Origin: Paludibacteraceae bacterium
GTDB lineage: Bacteria; Bacteroidota; Bacteroidia; Bacteroidales; Paludibacteraceae
Length of the DNA: 64,000 bases
Direction: 5' to 3'
Assembly: GCA_024405875.1 (NCBI GenBank)
Contig: JAKSOA010000004.1
Span: 1-64,000, forward strand
In this document: positions 8,579 to 20,000 of the stretch, one piece after another
Layout: each line of letters opens with the position of its first letter
Numbering within the stretch: position 1 is the first letter of the stretch
Position numbers and translations under genes: made by a program
The notes under the pieces: generated by a model
What the model was told of the DNA's origin: nothing
Databases searched by the model: none
Seen by the model: the letters and a program-made list of their open reading frames with translations, nothing else

Positions 8579-9113
8579 TTCATTTATCCAATCATACCCT
8601 TTCTCTTCAAGAAGCAATGCCAGCTCCTTGCCTGCTGTCTTTACTATCTGCCCTTTGTAAAGTATATGCACCACATCGGGGACTATATAGTCTAAAAGCC
8701 TCTGATAGTGAGTGATAACTATGCTTGCCGTATCAGGTGATTTTAATTTATTAACGCCCGATGCCACAATTCTAAGGGCATCAATGTCAAGTCCTGAGTC
8801 TGTCTCATCAAGAATGGAGAGTTTAGGCTCAAGCATTGCCATTTGGAAAATCTCATTGCGTTTCTTCTCTCCTCCTGAAAAGCCCTCATTTACAGAGCGG
8901 TTTGCAAGGCGGTTATCAAGTTACACTACCTTCTGTTACTGTATAGGCAGGGTGCCCTGCAAGTACTGCTGACAATGTACTTTTACCTGAGCCGTTAGGT
9001 CCCATTATGGCGTGTACCTCACCAGCATTAATTTCAAGGTTTATTCCCCTTAAAATCTCCTTCCCTCCCACAGAGGCATGTAAATTTTCAATTTTTAACA
9101 TATTATTATTCAT
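8573..9113 (-). pseudogene. Broken sufC duplicate with internal deletion
   Basis: The sequence is a near copy of the intact sufC. It keeps the start, Walker A, the signature and Walker B, and then ends in WINEC rather than WIKE. Relative to the intact copy, 215 bp are missing. The junction corresponds to AAGTT copies at 6714-6718 and 6929-6933 of the intact gene, so the deletion probably arose between 5-bp direct repeats. Since 215 is not a multiple of three, the frame is broken. It directly follows sufB, where sufC would normally sit. Confidence 0.95.
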
Positions 9114-9131
9114 ATATCATACATTAAGTAA

Positions 9132-9170
9132 AGATTTCTCGCTGCACTACGTTCCGCTCGAAATGACGGG
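9132..9170. repeat. Half copy of the intergenic palindromic repeat
   Basis: Only the right arm is present: an 'agattt...ttccgctcgaaatgacggg' pattern like the arms at 3250-3283 and 24398-24425. It lies at the point where the homology between the two sufC upstream regions ends, so it may mark a recombination boundary. Confidence 0.6.
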
Positions 9171-9177
9171 AAGAGAA

Positions 9178-10626
9178 TTACCCTATAGCATTATCTATAG
9201 AAATGCTCAAAAGTTTTTGAGCCTCCACGGCAAACTCCATTGGGAGTTTGTTGAACACCTCTTTTGCAAAACCGTTAACTATAAGCCCTACAGCATCTTC
9301 AGTGGAGATTCCACGCTGATTGCAGTAGAATAGTTGGTCTTCATTTATCTTGGATGTGCTTGCCTCATGCTCCACAATGGCGGTGTTGTTATGCACATCT
9401 ATTGTGGGGAATGTGTGTGCGCCACATTTATCTCCTAAAAGCAGACTGTCACACTGTGAGAAATTACGTCCGTTCTCCGCTCCCGATGTCATTCTTACAA
9501 TACCACGATACGAGTTTTCACTATGCCCTGCCGATATACCTTTTGATACTATTCGGCTTTTTGTGTTACGCCCTATATGTATCATCTTGGTACCTGTATC
9601 CGCCATCTGATAGTTATTGGTAACAGCCACAGAGTAGAACTCACCTATTGAGTTGTCTCCTTTTAGTACACAAGATGGGTATTTCCAAGTAAGAGCGGAA
9701 CCTGTCTCAACCTGTGTCCAAAACACTTTGGAACTCTCTCCTGCACACATCGCACGCTTGGTTACAAAATTAAAAATGCCTCCCTTGCCATCTTTATCGC
9801 CAGGATACCAATTCTGAACCGTAGAGTACTTGACTTCCGCTCGTTCATTTGCCACTATCTCAACTATTGCGGCGTGGAGTTGGTTCTCATCACGCATAGG
9901 GGCGGTACAACCCTCAAGATATGACACATACGCGTCATCATCAGCAACTATAAGTGTACGCTCAAACTGACCTGTATTAGAGGCGTTTATACGAAAATAT
10001 GTGGAGAGTTCCACAGGGCAACGCACCCCCTTAGGTATATAGGCAAATGAGCCGTCAGTAAATACTGCACAATTAAGTGCGGCAAAAAAGTTATCTGTGT
10101 ATGGCACTACTGAGCCAAGATACTTGCGCACCAAGTCAGGATATTGCTTGACCGCCTCACTTATGGAGCAAAAGATTATTCCAAGTTTTGCCAAATCCTC
10201 CTTGTAGGTGGTTTTAACAGAGGTGCTGTCCATTACGGCATCAACAGCCATACCTGAAAGCCGTTTCTGCTCCTCAAGCGGTATGCCTAACTTATTGAAT
10301 GTCTTAAGTATTTCAGGATCAACCTCATCAAGGCTATTCACCTGCTTTTTAAGAGGTGCGGCATAGTATGAAATGGCTTGAAAATCTATATCGGGGATAC
10401 GCAGATGAGCCCATTCAGGCATTTTCATTGTGAGCCAATGACGGTAAGCCTTTAATCTGAACTCAAGCAGCCACTCAGGTTCCTCTTTCTTCTGAGAAAT
10501 GAGACGGATTATATCCTCACTGAGTCCTTTGCGTACAACATCAGTCTCAACATCGGTGATGAAACCATACTTGTAATCACCCGATGTCAGTTTTGAAAAC
10601 TCGTCATCATTGTTAATCTTCCCCAT
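9178..10626 (-). CDS. sufB: Fe-S cluster assembly protein SufB
   Basis: SufB is the main scaffold subunit of SufBC2D. The 482-aa product is of normal length and shows the SufB core, including '[17 protein letters not shown]' and '[13 protein letters not shown]', and the C-terminal '[20 protein letters not shown]' with the conserved Glu and His. Its start overlaps the end of cvpA by 14 bp, consistent with a joint transcript from the rimP-nusA-infB operon. Its normal downstream neighbour sufC is replaced by the broken copy. Confidence 0.96.
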   Translation of the reverse strand: MGKINNDDEFSKLTSGDYKYGFITDVETDVVRKGLSEDIIRLISQKKEEPEWLLEFRLKAYRHWLTMKMPEWAHLRIPDIDFQAISYYAAPLKKQVNSLDEVDPEILKTFNKLGIPLEEQKRLSGMAVDAVMDSTSVKTTYKEDLAKLGIIFCSISEAVKQYPDLVRKYLGSVVPYTDNFFAALNCAVFTDGSFAYIPKGVRCPVELSTYFRINASNTGQFERTLIVADDDAYVSYLEGCTAPMRDENQLHAAIVEIVANERAEVKYSTVQNWYPGDKDGKGGIFNFVTKRAMCAGESSKVFWTQVETGSALTWKYPSCVLKGDNSIGEFYSVAVTNNYQMADTGTKMIHIGRNTKSRIVSKGISAGHSENSYRGIVRMTSGAENGRNFSQCDSLLLGDKCGAHTFPTIDVHNNTAIVEHEASTSKINEDQLFYCNQRGISTEDAVGLIVNGFAKEVFNKLPMEFAVEAQKLLSISIDNAIG

Positions 10627-11119
10627 CGCCTGTCACATAAAATTTAACGTATGGTAGAATTGTTGGGACCATCTTCTGTAAAGGCTCATACAAAACTGAC
10701 TCACTTTTGGTCTGTTCCGGAATAAATGAGACATATCTGTCAACCATTATCACAAGATTAAGAATGACGCTGACAATAAGAGCGCATTTGAGAACTCCGA
10801 ATATGGCTCCCAGCAACCTGTTCAACCAGGAGAGCATAACCATTTTGAAGAACTTGTCAAGCAACTTGGATATGAGGAAACAGATGAACGCCACTCCTGC
10901 GAATATCACAAAGAATGATATTGCGTGAGCCATACCCTGAGAGAGTACAAACTGCCGCAACACGTATTCTGACATTTGTCCCGAATAGGCGTTAGCGACA
11001 TATATTCCTATTATCAAACCCAGCAAAGAGCCTACTGAGAGCAAAAAACCCTTATACAATCCTCTTACCAGTCCCCAAGCAAGAGGAATAACAAGAATTA
11101 TATCAAGAATGTAATCCAC
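10613..11119 (-). CDS. cvpA: CvpA family inner membrane protein
   Basis: The 168-residue product has four predicted membrane helices and the Gly-rich '[20 protein letters not shown]' start typical of CvpA (colicin V production) proteins. Their biochemical role is uncertain, but they are widely linked to envelope integrity and, in enterobacteria, to the purF operon. It begins with GTG at 11119, sharing one base with the infB stop (TAGTG), and overlaps sufB by 14 bp. Confidence 0.9.
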   Translation of the reverse strand: MDYILDIILVIPLAWGLVRGLYKGFLLSVGSLLGLIIGIYVANAYSGQMSEYVLRQFVLSQGMAHAISFFVIFAGVAFICFLISKLLDKFFKMVMLSWLNRLLGAIFGVLKCALIVSVILNLVIMVDRYVSFIPEQTKSESVLYEPLQKMVPTILPYVKFYVTGDGED

Positions 11120-13878
11120 TACAGTTTTTTCTTAACCTCTATTTCCTCGTAGGTTTCAATTATATCACCAGTCTGAATGTCATTATAGTTGGCTATGTTA
11201 AGACCGCACTCAAAGCCGGCTGTAACCTCTTTGACGTCATCTTTCATACGCTTGAGTGAGCCAAGTTCGCCTGTGTGAATGACAATACCATCACGAATCA
11301 AGCGTACCTTATTCGTGCGCTTAACCTTACCGTCACGAACCAAGCAACCTGCCACAGAGCCGACCTTTGAGATTTTGAATACCTGCATAATCTCCAATGT
11401 AGCGGTAACTTCCTCTTTAATTTCAGGAGAAAGCATACCCTCCATTGCAGACTTGACCTCTTCAATGGCATCATAGATAATGGAATATAGACGTATATCA
11501 ACCTCCTCCTTCTCTGCCAGACGTCTTGCTTCAAGACTTGGACGTACTTGGAAACCAACTACAATAGCGTTTGACGCCGCGGCAAGAAGAATATCAGACT
11601 CTGAAATCTGACCTACCGCCTTATGAATGACATTAACCTGAATCTCTGGTGTTGAAAGTTTGATGAATGAATCTGACAATGCCTCAACTGAGCCGTCAAC
11701 ATCACCCTTTACAACTATATTCAACTCCTGGAAGTTACCAAGCGCTATACGGCGTCCAAGTTCAGCAAGTGTCACGTGAGTGCTTGTACGCTGACTCTGC
11801 TCACGCTTAAGTTGCTCACGCTTGTTGGCAACCTCACGTGCCTCTTGGTCACTCTCCATAACATTCAAACGGTCACCAGCCTGCGGAGCACCGTTCAAGC
11901 CGAGTATTGACGCCGGCTCACCTGGCTTAACCTCCTTAATGCGTTGGTTACGCTCATTGAACATTGCCTTGACCTTACCATAACTTGTGCCGGCAACAAC
12001 TACATCACCAACGTGAAGTGTTCCGCCCTCAATAAGTACGGTAGCCAAATATCCCCTACCTTTATCAAGTGAAGACTCTATTATTGAGCCAACAGCAGGT
12101 TTGTTTGGATTTGCTTTCAAATCAAGCATTTCAGCCTCAAGAAGCACCTTCTCAAGAAGTTCCTTGACACCTGTTCCCTGCTTTGCGGAGATATCCTGTG
12201 ATTGGTATTTACCACCCCAATCCTCTACCAAATAGTTCATATTTGCAAGAGTCTCCTTAATTTTATCAGGGTTAGCGGTTGGCTTATCAACCTTGTTTAT
12301 GGCAAATACCATAGGTACGCCTGCCGCCGATGCGTGATTTATAGCCTCTATTGTCTGTGGCATTACGGCATCATCAGCGGCAACAATGATTATTGCAATA
12401 TCAGTGACCTTTGCTCCGCGGGCACGCATAGCGGTAAACGCCTCGTGTCCCGGGGTATCAAGGAAAGTAATGTGCTGTCCGCTCTCAAGTTTTACGTTAT
12501 ATGCACCAATGTGCTGGGTAATACCACCTGCCTCACCTGCAATAACATTCGCTTTACGAATATAGTCAAGAAGTGATGTCTTACCGTGGTCAACGTGACC
12601 CATAACAGTTACTATAGGAGCGCGAGGCAGTAAATCCTCCGCCCTATCCTCCTGTTCGTGAATGCTCTCCTGAACCTCAGCGCTTATATATTCAGTCTTG
12701 AAGCCGAACTCATCAGCAACTATATTGATGGTCTCCGCATCAAGTCTCTGGTTTATTGAAACAAACAATCCAAGATTCATACAAGTGCCTATGACTTGTG
12801 TCACAGGTACATTCATCATTGTGGCAAGGTCATTCACTGTCACAAACTCAGTAATCTTGATTGTCTGATTCTCAAGACGTTCCTGCTCAGCCTCAGCCTC
12901 CATACGCTGATGTGCCGCCTCACGTTTGTCTTTTCTGTACTTAACAGATTTGTTCTTTTGCTTTGATGAGAGCCTTGACAAGGTCTCCTTTACATTCTTC
13001 TGCAAATCCTCATCACTCATCTGTTCGTGAGACTGATACCTATCCTTCTTACTTTTCCTGCCTCCTGTATGAACCATTCCCTCGTCATCGTATGATTTAG
13101 AGAGGTCCACACTATTCTTTTTAATGCGGTTACGCTTGCGTTTTTCCTCAGACTGCCCCCTATCCTCTGCGTTCGCATGTTGCTGTTGTTGCTTTGGAGG
13201 ATACTTACTCTCACGCTCCTTGCGTTTTTCCTCTTTTGTCTTCTTTTTTGGACGTGTCTGCTGATTAAGGCTTGACAAATCAATCTTACCTAATACCTTT
13301 GGCGCGTTAATTGAAGGAGCGTCAACTTTTACAAGGTTATCTTCCTGAGGCTCTGTCTCCACTGTCTCAACTGGTTCAGTTTCCGCCTCTTCATTCTGTT
13401 CAACAACAGGTTCATCTGGTTCAGCAGCAGTTTCCGGCTCCTCCACAACAACCTCAACCTCAGGTTCTTCAATCACCTCTTCCTTTACAGGCTCCGGTTT
13501 CTCCTCTTGCTTAGGTTTTGTCTCCTTCTTCTTGCCAATTGAATCCAAATCAATTTTTCCAAGAGTCTTAAATTGAAATTTCTCCTTTTCAGTATCAAGT
13601 TTGACAGGCTCATCCTCTACCTTTTCAGTTGTAGGAATGGATACAGCCGCCGCACTCTTTGCTTTCTCCTTATGGAGCATTGTAAACATATCAGACTCTT
13701 TCTTTTGGTCCTTATCGGGGCTGAACTTCTGACGCAGAAGCTCATATTGCTCCTCAGTGATACGAGAGTTGATATCCTCTTTAACATCAGTCTGATTCTT
13801 GGAATGAAGATATTCCACTATTGTCGGCAGACCGATGTTAAAATCTTTAGTTACTTTACTTAATTTTATTCCTGCCAT
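11119..13878 (-). CDS. infB: Translation initiation factor IF-2
   Basis: IF-2 is the GTPase that places initiator tRNA on the 30S subunit. The 919-aa protein has an N-terminal IF2_N region, a long charged and repetitive linker (Glu/Val/Pro-rich, then Lys/Arg-rich), and from about residue 415 the GTPase domain with [19 protein letters not shown] and NKVDK. The C-terminal domains that bind fMet-tRNA follow. It lies 5 bp after nusA, as usual. Confidence 0.98.
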   Translation of the reverse strand: MAGIKLSKVTKDFNIGLPTIVEYLHSKNQTDVKEDINSRITEEQYELLRQKFSPDKDQKKESDMFTMLHKEKAKSAAAVSIPTTEKVEDEPVKLDTEKEKFQFKTLGKIDLDSIGKKKETKPKQEEKPEPVKEEVIEEPEVEVVVEEPETAAEPDEPVVEQNEEAETEPVETVETEPQEDNLVKVDAPSINAPKVLGKIDLSSLNQQTRPKKKTKEEKRKERESKYPPKQQQQHANAEDRGQSEEKRKRNRIKKNSVDLSKSYDDEGMVHTGGRKSKKDRYQSHEQMSDEDLQKNVKETLSRLSSKQKNKSVKYRKDKREAAHQRMEAEAEQERLENQTIKITEFVTVNDLATMMNVPVTQVIGTCMNLGLFVSINQRLDAETINIVADEFGFKTEYISAEVQESIHEQEDRAEDLLPRAPIVTVMGHVDHGKTSLLDYIRKANVIAGEAGGITQHIGAYNVKLESGQHITFLDTPGHEAFTAMRARGAKVTDIAIIIVAADDAVMPQTIEAINHASAAGVPMVFAINKVDKPTANPDKIKETLANMNYLVEDWGGKYQSQDISAKQGTGVKELLEKVLLEAEMLDLKANPNKPAVGSIIESSLDKGRGYLATVLIEGGTLHVGDVVVAGTSYGKVKAMFNERNQRIKEVKPGEPASILGLNGAPQAGDRLNVMESDQEAREVANKREQLKREQSQRTSTHVTLAELGRRIALGNFQELNIVVKGDVDGSVEALSDSFIKLSTPEIQVNVIHKAVGQISESDILLAAASNAIVVGFQVRPSLEARRLAEKEEVDIRLYSIIYDAIEEVKSAMEGMLSPEIKEEVTATLEIMQVFKISKVGSVAGCLVRDGKVKRTNKVRLIRDGIVIHTGELGSLKRMKDDVKEVTAGFECGLNIANYNDIQTGDIIETYEEIEVKKKL

Positions 13879-13883
13879 AAAAA

Positions 13884-15146
13884 TTATTCCTCAAATTCAG
13901 CTTTTAATACCGCAATCACATTGTCAATAGTCTCTTCTTCAAGGTCGGTCTGCTTAATCAAGTCTTCACGAGATACAGCAAGAACACGACGGGCGGTATC
14001 ATAGCCCTGCTCCTTGAATGTGTCAAGAACCCACTGTTCAATCTCATCAGAGAATTCATCCAAATAGATGTCATCCTCCTCCATTGAGTCTCCGTCAATA
14101 TAACGGAACACCTCGATGGTGTAACCTGTAAGTTTGCAGGCAAGTTTTATATTTGAACCGCCTTTTCCGATGGCCAGGGATACATTATCTGGCTGCAAAT
14201 ACACTTCGGCTCTCTTATTTTCCTCATCAATCTTTAAAGATACAATCTTTGCAGGGCTCAAAGACCTTGCTATAAGAAGTTCAATGTTTGATGTATAGTT
14301 AATTATATCTATATTCTCATTTCTTAGTTCACGTACAATATTGTGTATGCGGGAACCCTTCACACCAACACAAGAGCCTACCGGGTCAATTCTGTCATCA
14401 AGGGACTCAACCGCCACTTTAGCGTGTGAACCCGGGATACGCGCAATCTTCTTAATTGTTATAATTCCGTCAGCAACCTCCGGAATCTCCTTTTCAAACA
14501 GTCTCTGGAGGAACATATCTGATGTACGAGAGACTGTGATTTTCAAATTGTTGTTCTTGTTATCAACACTTGACACAACCGCCATTACAGAATCCCCCTT
14601 GTGATAGAAGTCAGAGGGTATCTGTTCTGTCTTAGGAAGAAGAATCTCATTGTGGTCATTATCAAGAAGAAGAATCTCTTTTTTCCATATCTGATAAACC
14701 TCTGCTGTTACAATTTCTCCTACCAAATCCTTATATTTATCATAAATAGCATCTTTCTGAAGGTCAAGGATTTTTGATGCAAGTGTCTGACGCAGATTCA
14801 GAATTGCACGACGGCCGAACGACATAAACTCAACCGCATCAGTTACATCTTCACCCACCTCACACTCAGGGTCAACTTTCCTTGCCTCTGATATTGAAAC
14901 TTGTGTCTGTTCGTTCTCTACAGCACCATCTTCAACAACTATACGGTCACGCCATATTTCAAGATCTCCCTGTTTAGGATTGACAACAACAGTAAAATTC
15001 TCATCGGTTCCAAACATCTTGGCTATTACACTGCGGAATGAATCCTCAAGAACACTGATAAGCGTTGACTGGTCTATGCCTTTCTCTTCTGTAAACTCTT
15101 TTAATAACTCACTCAAATTTGGAGTTACTTCTGTCTCTTTTGCCAT
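13884..15146 (-). CDS. nusA: Transcription termination/antitermination factor NusA
   Basis: NusA binds RNA polymerase and modulates pausing, termination and rRNA antitermination. Visible parts are the N-terminal domain (1-130), an S1 domain, and two KH domains including '[16 protein letters not shown]' and '[18 protein letters not shown]'. The C-terminal acidic tail fits the 420-aa Bacteroidota form, which lacks the proteobacterial repeats. It starts 4 bp after rimP. Confidence 0.97.
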   Translation of the reverse strand: MAKETEVTPNLSELLKEFTEEKGIDQSTLISVLEDSFRSVIAKMFGTDENFTVVVNPKQGDLEIWRDRIVVEDGAVENEQTQVSISEARKVDPECEVGEDVTDAVEFMSFGRRAILNLRQTLASKILDLQKDAIYDKYKDLVGEIVTAEVYQIWKKEILLLDNDHNEILLPKTEQIPSDFYHKGDSVMAVVSSVDNKNNNLKITVSRTSDMFLQRLFEKEIPEVADGIITIKKIARIPGSHAKVAVESLDDRIDPVGSCVGVKGSRIHNIVRELRNENIDIINYTSNIELLIARSLSPAKIVSLKIDEENKRAEVYLQPDNVSLAIGKGGSNIKLACKLTGYTIEVFRYIDGDSMEEDDIYLDEFSDEIEQWVLDTFKEQGYDTARRVLAVSREDLIKQTDLEEETIDNVIAVLKAEFEE

Positions 15147-15150
15147 TTTA

Positions 15151-15603
15151 TTAATTAAATTTTAAATTATATTTCGTATATTTAACGTCTGAGTATTTAA
15201 ACACAATTCGCTGTGGCACAGACTTTTTTATTCCCTTCTCTTTTATTTGCACCACTATTGAGAACTCTTCTTCCCCGGCACTTTCCAACACACCGGTAAA
15301 CTTTTTTCCGCCACTCAGAACCTCAACCTCATTACCTATGTTCTTCTGATACTGACGGAGAACCTTAAACGGAGAGATGAGACCGGTGGAGCCGACTTGT
15401 AGGCTGAAATCCTCAACATCACGGTCAAGAGAAGCGTCAATGGCATTATTTATGGCGACACAAGTATCTATATCAACCCCGCTGTCTGAATCTATCTCAA
15501 CCACTATATCATTATCCTTTGATACTGTAACCTCTACCAGAAAGCCGTCAGTTCCCTGCAAACTGTCTGCCACGATACCTTCTATAACCGTTTTATCAAT
15601 CAT
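15151..15603 (-). CDS. rimP: Ribosome maturation factor RimP
   Basis: RimP assists 30S subunit maturation. The 150-aa sequence has the family core 'DVEDFSLQVGSTGLISPFK' (compare the conserved 'LEVSSPGL.RPL') and an SH3-like C-terminal half. It is the first gene of the rimP-nusA-infB-cvpA-suf transcription unit and is preceded by a near-consensus promoter and a terminator-like hairpin. Confidence 0.93.
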   Translation of the reverse strand: MIDKTVIEGIVADSLQGTDGFLVEVTVSKDNDIVVEIDSDSGVDIDTCVAINNAIDASLDRDVEDFSLQVGSTGLISPFKVLRQYQKNIGNEVEVLSGGKKFTGVLESAGEEEFSIVVQIKEKGIKKSVPQRIVFKYSDVKYTKYNLKFN

Positions 15604-15610
15604 AAATAAG

Positions 15611-15642
15611 AAAATAAAAAGAGAGGAACTTGTGTTCCCCTC
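15611..15642 (-). terminator. Terminator-like hairpin ahead of rimP
   Basis: On the minus strand GAGGGGAAC (15642-15634) and GTTCCTCTC (15629-15621) form a 9-bp stem with one G-U pair and a 4-nt loop, followed by TTTTTATTTT. It can end the upstream efflux operon. It also lies just inside the predicted rimP transcript, so it might act as an attenuator or a 5' stabiliser. Confidence 0.75.
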
Positions 15643-15652
15643 AAATCGTCTG

Positions 15653-15684
15653 CGAAGATAGTATTAATATTTCAAACCACCAAA
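15653..15684 (-). promoter_or_regulatory. Near-consensus promoter of the rimP-nusA-infB operon
   Basis: TTTG (15684-15681), 20 bp, then TATCTTCG (15660-15653), one mismatch from TAnnTTTG. Transcription would begin immediately before the hairpin at 15642-15621. Confidence 0.6.
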
Positions 15685-15696
15685 TAAATTTAAAAA

Positions 15697-17037
15697 TTAG
15701 TGCTCTGTTATCTGTTTATAGTGTCTTAAACATATAATATATGCTATACTTTGCTCAATGCGGGTATCCAAAGCATTCCTATATAGTGTCTGAGCCTCAA
15801 GCAAGTCTGACAGTGGTATTAATCCGGCATTGTAATACTGGCTGCTCATACGCATATTAGATTGTGCGTCCTCAACCGCCTGCTCCGCAAGCAGAAAACT
15901 ACGATACGCGGCTTCAAGTTCGTCCCAAATCTTCTGCGTCTGAAGTTCAAGTTTAGCGGTTACATCTGACTGCATATTCTCAGCCTCCTCTATCTTGTAA
16001 TTCTGTTTCTTTATGTTGTGGGCACTCTCCCACCAAGCGGTAAGAGGCACTTGGATAGTGGCGAACCCTGTAAGGTTTGTTCTGCCCTTCTCCAAAAGAT
16101 TGTTATATGTATATGCACCGCCAAAACCTATCTGTGGCAAAGATTCACCTATTATCATACGTTTTTGCAGACGTGACGCCTTAACATTGAGTTCCAGCAA
16201 TTTGTACTCTGACCTGCCTTGTACAGCCACACTGTTATCCACCATATACTCCCAAGGTGACTTTATTTCAGCCACACTGTCAGTAAGACAGATATCGTCA
16301 GAATACTCAATTCCTATCTGCTGACAAAGCGCGCGTTTTGAAAGTTTTATACCATTCTCTATTTTAATGACATTGGAGTTCATCTCATTTATCTTGAGTT
16401 TAACTCTTAAACCATCATTGGGAGTGATAAGACCCGCCTGCAAAGCCACCCTCACATCCTTCTCAAGATTATCAAGCAAGCCAAGCACTGTCTTAACCGT
16501 TTTCAATTTCTCCTCAAGCATCTTTATCTGCCAATAGAGTTCCTCAGTATTGAGCAATAAATCCCTTTCCGCTATCTGCCTTTGATATGTTGAAGCCTCG
16601 ATGCCCAAGTTTGCAAGTTTGTTTCCCGTTACTATTCTGCCGCCGGCATAAACAGGCTGAACCGCCACAACCCCAGCCACGACACCATTTCTCAGAAAAC
16701 TTATGTGGTCTTCAACGCCCAGCAGTTCTCCTATATTATCATATATTACCTGTAATACATCCCTGACTACATTGCTCTTAATATCAGAGATACCCAATTC
16801 TATGTAGGGCTTGTCAGAATGAAACGCCTGAGTCGACGCGCTAAACGCCGGAAAATATTTAGTCACGACAGCCTTTTTGGTCTGTTCAGCCTCTTTAATG
16901 GCAAGGTCTGCATTTTTTATGTCAGCATTATTAACCACAGCGAGCCTGAGGCAAGAGTCCAGAGACAACTCCTGACCCAAAACCGCCATAGGCAAGGCGA
17001 TGGCAATTAACAGCAATATGTACTTTTTTAAAAACAT
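15697..17037 (-). CDS. TolC family outer membrane efflux protein
   Basis: The protein has a signal peptide (cleavage after about residue 21) and two long alpha-helical, coiled-coil OEP repeats. It is the outer-membrane channel of a tripartite efflux system. Length (446 aa) is usual. It is the last gene of an adaptor-pump-channel operon (20232-21269, 17083-20169, this gene). Substrates cannot be told from the sequence. Confidence 0.92.
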   Translation of the reverse strand: MFLKKYILLLIAIALPMAVLGQELSLDSCLRLAVVNNADIKNADLAIKEAEQTKKAVVTKYFPAFSASTQAFHSDKPYIELGISDIKSNVVRDVLQVIYDNIGELLGVEDHISFLRNGVVAGVVAVQPVYAGGRIVTGNKLANLGIEASTYQRQIAERDLLLNTEELYWQIKMLEEKLKTVKTVLGLLDNLEKDVRVALQAGLITPNDGLRVKLKINEMNSNVIKIENGIKLSKRALCQQIGIEYSDDICLTDSVAEIKSPWEYMVDNSVAVQGRSEYKLLELNVKASRLQKRMIIGESLPQIGFGGAYTYNNLLEKGRTNLTGFATIQVPLTAWWESAHNIKKQNYKIEEAENMQSDVTAKLELQTQKIWDELEAAYRSFLLAEQAVEDAQSNMRMSSQYYNAGLIPLSDLLEAQTLYRNALDTRIEQSIAYIICLRHYKQITEH

Positions 17038-17045
17038 AGTTTATT

Positions 17046-17073
17046 AGTTGACAGTTGACAGTTGATAGTTGAT
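17046..17073. repeat. 7-bp tandem repeat between efflux pump and channel genes
   Basis: Four copies of AGTTGAY (AGTTGAC twice, AGTTGAT twice) lie directly upstream of the TolC-like gene, just after the pump gene stop. Confidence 0.9.
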
Positions 17074-17082
17074 AGTGAAAAT

Positions 17083-20000
17083 TCATTGTCCACTCTTATA
17101 GATTCTCCAATATGCTACTGGTAAGACTGTTACTATCAACACCAATGAAAATACTGTTCCAAAGCAAATGATGACACCCATAGGCATCCACAGTGTGCTA
17201 CGGCTTATTATCATTGGAACAACGCCAAGCGCCGTGGTGGCGGAGGTAAGGAATATAGGCCTCATTCGCCTTGTACCGGCGAGGAACGCCGCCTCCTCAG
17301 CACTCTTTTTCTCTTTCTGACGCAACTCCTCAGCATACTCAAACATTATTATACCGTTACGCACAATAATTCCTATAAGACTTACAACTCCCAATACTGA
17401 CGTTATACCAAAATCAAGTCCGAACATCTTAAGTCCGAGGAATGCCCCGAACAAACATAGCAATGTAGCGGACAAAGATAGTGTTGCAAGCCCTATGTTA
17501 CCGAAATCATATAGCAGGAATGCGAATATGACCACTATTGCAAGTATCACGCCCCATACTATCTCTGGTATCAATTCCAAATTTATACCTGTAAGTCCGC
17601 CCCATTTATAATTGACTGATGATGGCATATCAGGTTCAATGTTATTTCTTACAAATTTTTGAATCTTTTTCATTGGAACCGGCTGGCTTTTCCCAAACTT
17701 CAAATCAGCCGATACGGTAATGGCACGCATTCCTTGTCTGTGTTGTATTGAGGCTCGCTGATAATCAGGTTCAACATTAGCAACCTGGCGAAGCGGAACC
17801 CAAGTACCCGTAGCAGTAGGAATAAGCATATTCTCCAGCGCTGTAAGGTTATGCTTATCCTCATCTTTAACAACGTGAAGTACAACAGGAATACTGTAGT
17901 CATCTTCCCAAAGTGTTGTCAAGGGCTGACCCTGCTCAAAACTTGCAAGTTGGAGAGAGAGTATGGCAGGCGTAACGCCTACTCTTGCAGCCTCATCAGG
18001 TTTCAGTGTAACCTTAACGCACGGCAGTGATTCGTCGACTGATGTGTGAATCCAAATCAAATCGTGGTACAAAGAATCACGCATATATGCCTCAAGTCTG
18101 TCACTGCATTGCTGGATTTCATCCAAATCCTCTCCCATAAAGTGCACCTCTATGGGATTTGCAGCCATCTGATAATCCATTTGCTTGAATCTCACACTTG
18201 CGTTAGGAAAATAGTCATACATACGGTCAGTGTATTCTCTCAAGAAACTCTCAGTGGCTTCATTTGACTTTGTATTGACTATGAACTGAGCGTAATTGGC
18301 ACGTGGCAGTGACGGAGCATAGCAGGCGTGGAATCTGGGAGACCCGTTGCCTATGAACTTTGTAACCGCCGTAATGCGGTAATCTGTTTTAATAAGAGTT
18401 TCAATACTGTCACAAACCATTGCTGTCTCATCTATTGAACTTCCGTATGGCAATCTGACCTCAACGGCAAAGCAACTGCGCTCCGCCTTAGGCATCATCT
18501 GCACATTCAATGACAGGAAAAGCAGAACGCCCGCCACAACTGCGCCAAGACCTATTGATATAGTAATAACAGGATGCTTGAAACACAATTTCAAGAGTTT
18601 GTCATAACCGTTCTGGAGCAGATTGAAGAAGATATTCTGTCCTCGCTCAATAATACTCAATTTCTCTTTAGTCTGGGAATCATTGCGTATGAAATAGTAT
18701 TCAAGGTACGGAACTACAAGTATTGCATATAGCAACGATATTCCAAGTGAGAAGAGTACTGTCCAAGGGAAGAGTTTTATGAAGTCTGCCATCGGGCCTG
18801 TAAGTGTTTGGGTTACAGGGAAAAACATTCCTATGATGGCAATCGTGGCAAGCAGTAGTGGCGGGAACAGTTCATTAGCGCTTACAACAGCCGAATCCCA
18901 ACGTGAATATCCGTGGCGGAGCCTGTCAATATAACCGTCTATGATGACTATTGAGTTATCAACTATCATTCCAAGTACAAAGATAAGGGCGGCAAGTGTG
19001 ACTGTGTTAAGGTCTATCTTGAACAGATACATTAACAGAAGGCTTATTGCCGTACATATTGGAATGCCGGAACCAGCCACCAAGGCAGATTTTAACGGAA
19101 AGAGCATCAGCATCACAAGTATGACTATCCCTATTGAGGTGAGCAAATCTTTAAGAAAACTTGTAACGGACTCATCAACCACCTTTGGTTGGTCTGTTAT
19201 ACGGTTTACGCTTATTGAAGGAGGCAAAGTCTCCTTGAATCTGTTCAGAACCTCATCCACCTCCTTGCCAAAAGCCACGATATTGTTGCCAGGTCTTACC
19301 TCAAGTGAAATAAGCAATGTGTTGTTGCCATCTTTAACAACATAATTTGATAGCTTAGGGTAACATCTCTCTATGGTGGCAATATCTTGCAGCCTTACAA
19401 TATGACCTTGGGGGTCTGAATAGACTATCTGCTCCTCTAACTCCTCCTCACTTACAAATCCCTTCTGCAAATGAATTGGAGAAGATATGTTACTTACTGT
19501 TGAAATTCCTGAAGTGGTTGTAAAACCCTGGGTAAATAGTCTTGCAAGTAATGTATTGGAGTCTATACCATATTGGGCAAGTTTTTCCGGCTGAATATAT
19601 ACCCCTATCTGTTCACGCCGCACACCTATGATATGTGTTCTTCCTAATGATTTTATTGTGCAAAGTCTGTCTGAAAGAATATGAGCGTACTCCTCAAGTT
19701 CTCTTGGTGACTTATCATCTGATTCCAAAGTTATAAGCAACGATGATGTATTTCCGAAATCATCAATAACGGCAAGAGCAAGAACTCCTGCGGGCAGTTG
19801 TATTTTGAAATCCTTTAACCCGTGCCTAATCTTAGACCAAACCTCATCCTTATCGTGGACATCTTTTGACAGTTCCACAAAGAGATAGACTATGCCGTCT
19901 TCTGAGTATGAGTATGTTTTGGTTTTGTCAATTTCCTGAAATGAGAACAGATAGCGTTCAAGGGGCGTTGTAAGTTGCCTTTCCACTTGTTCCGAAGTGG

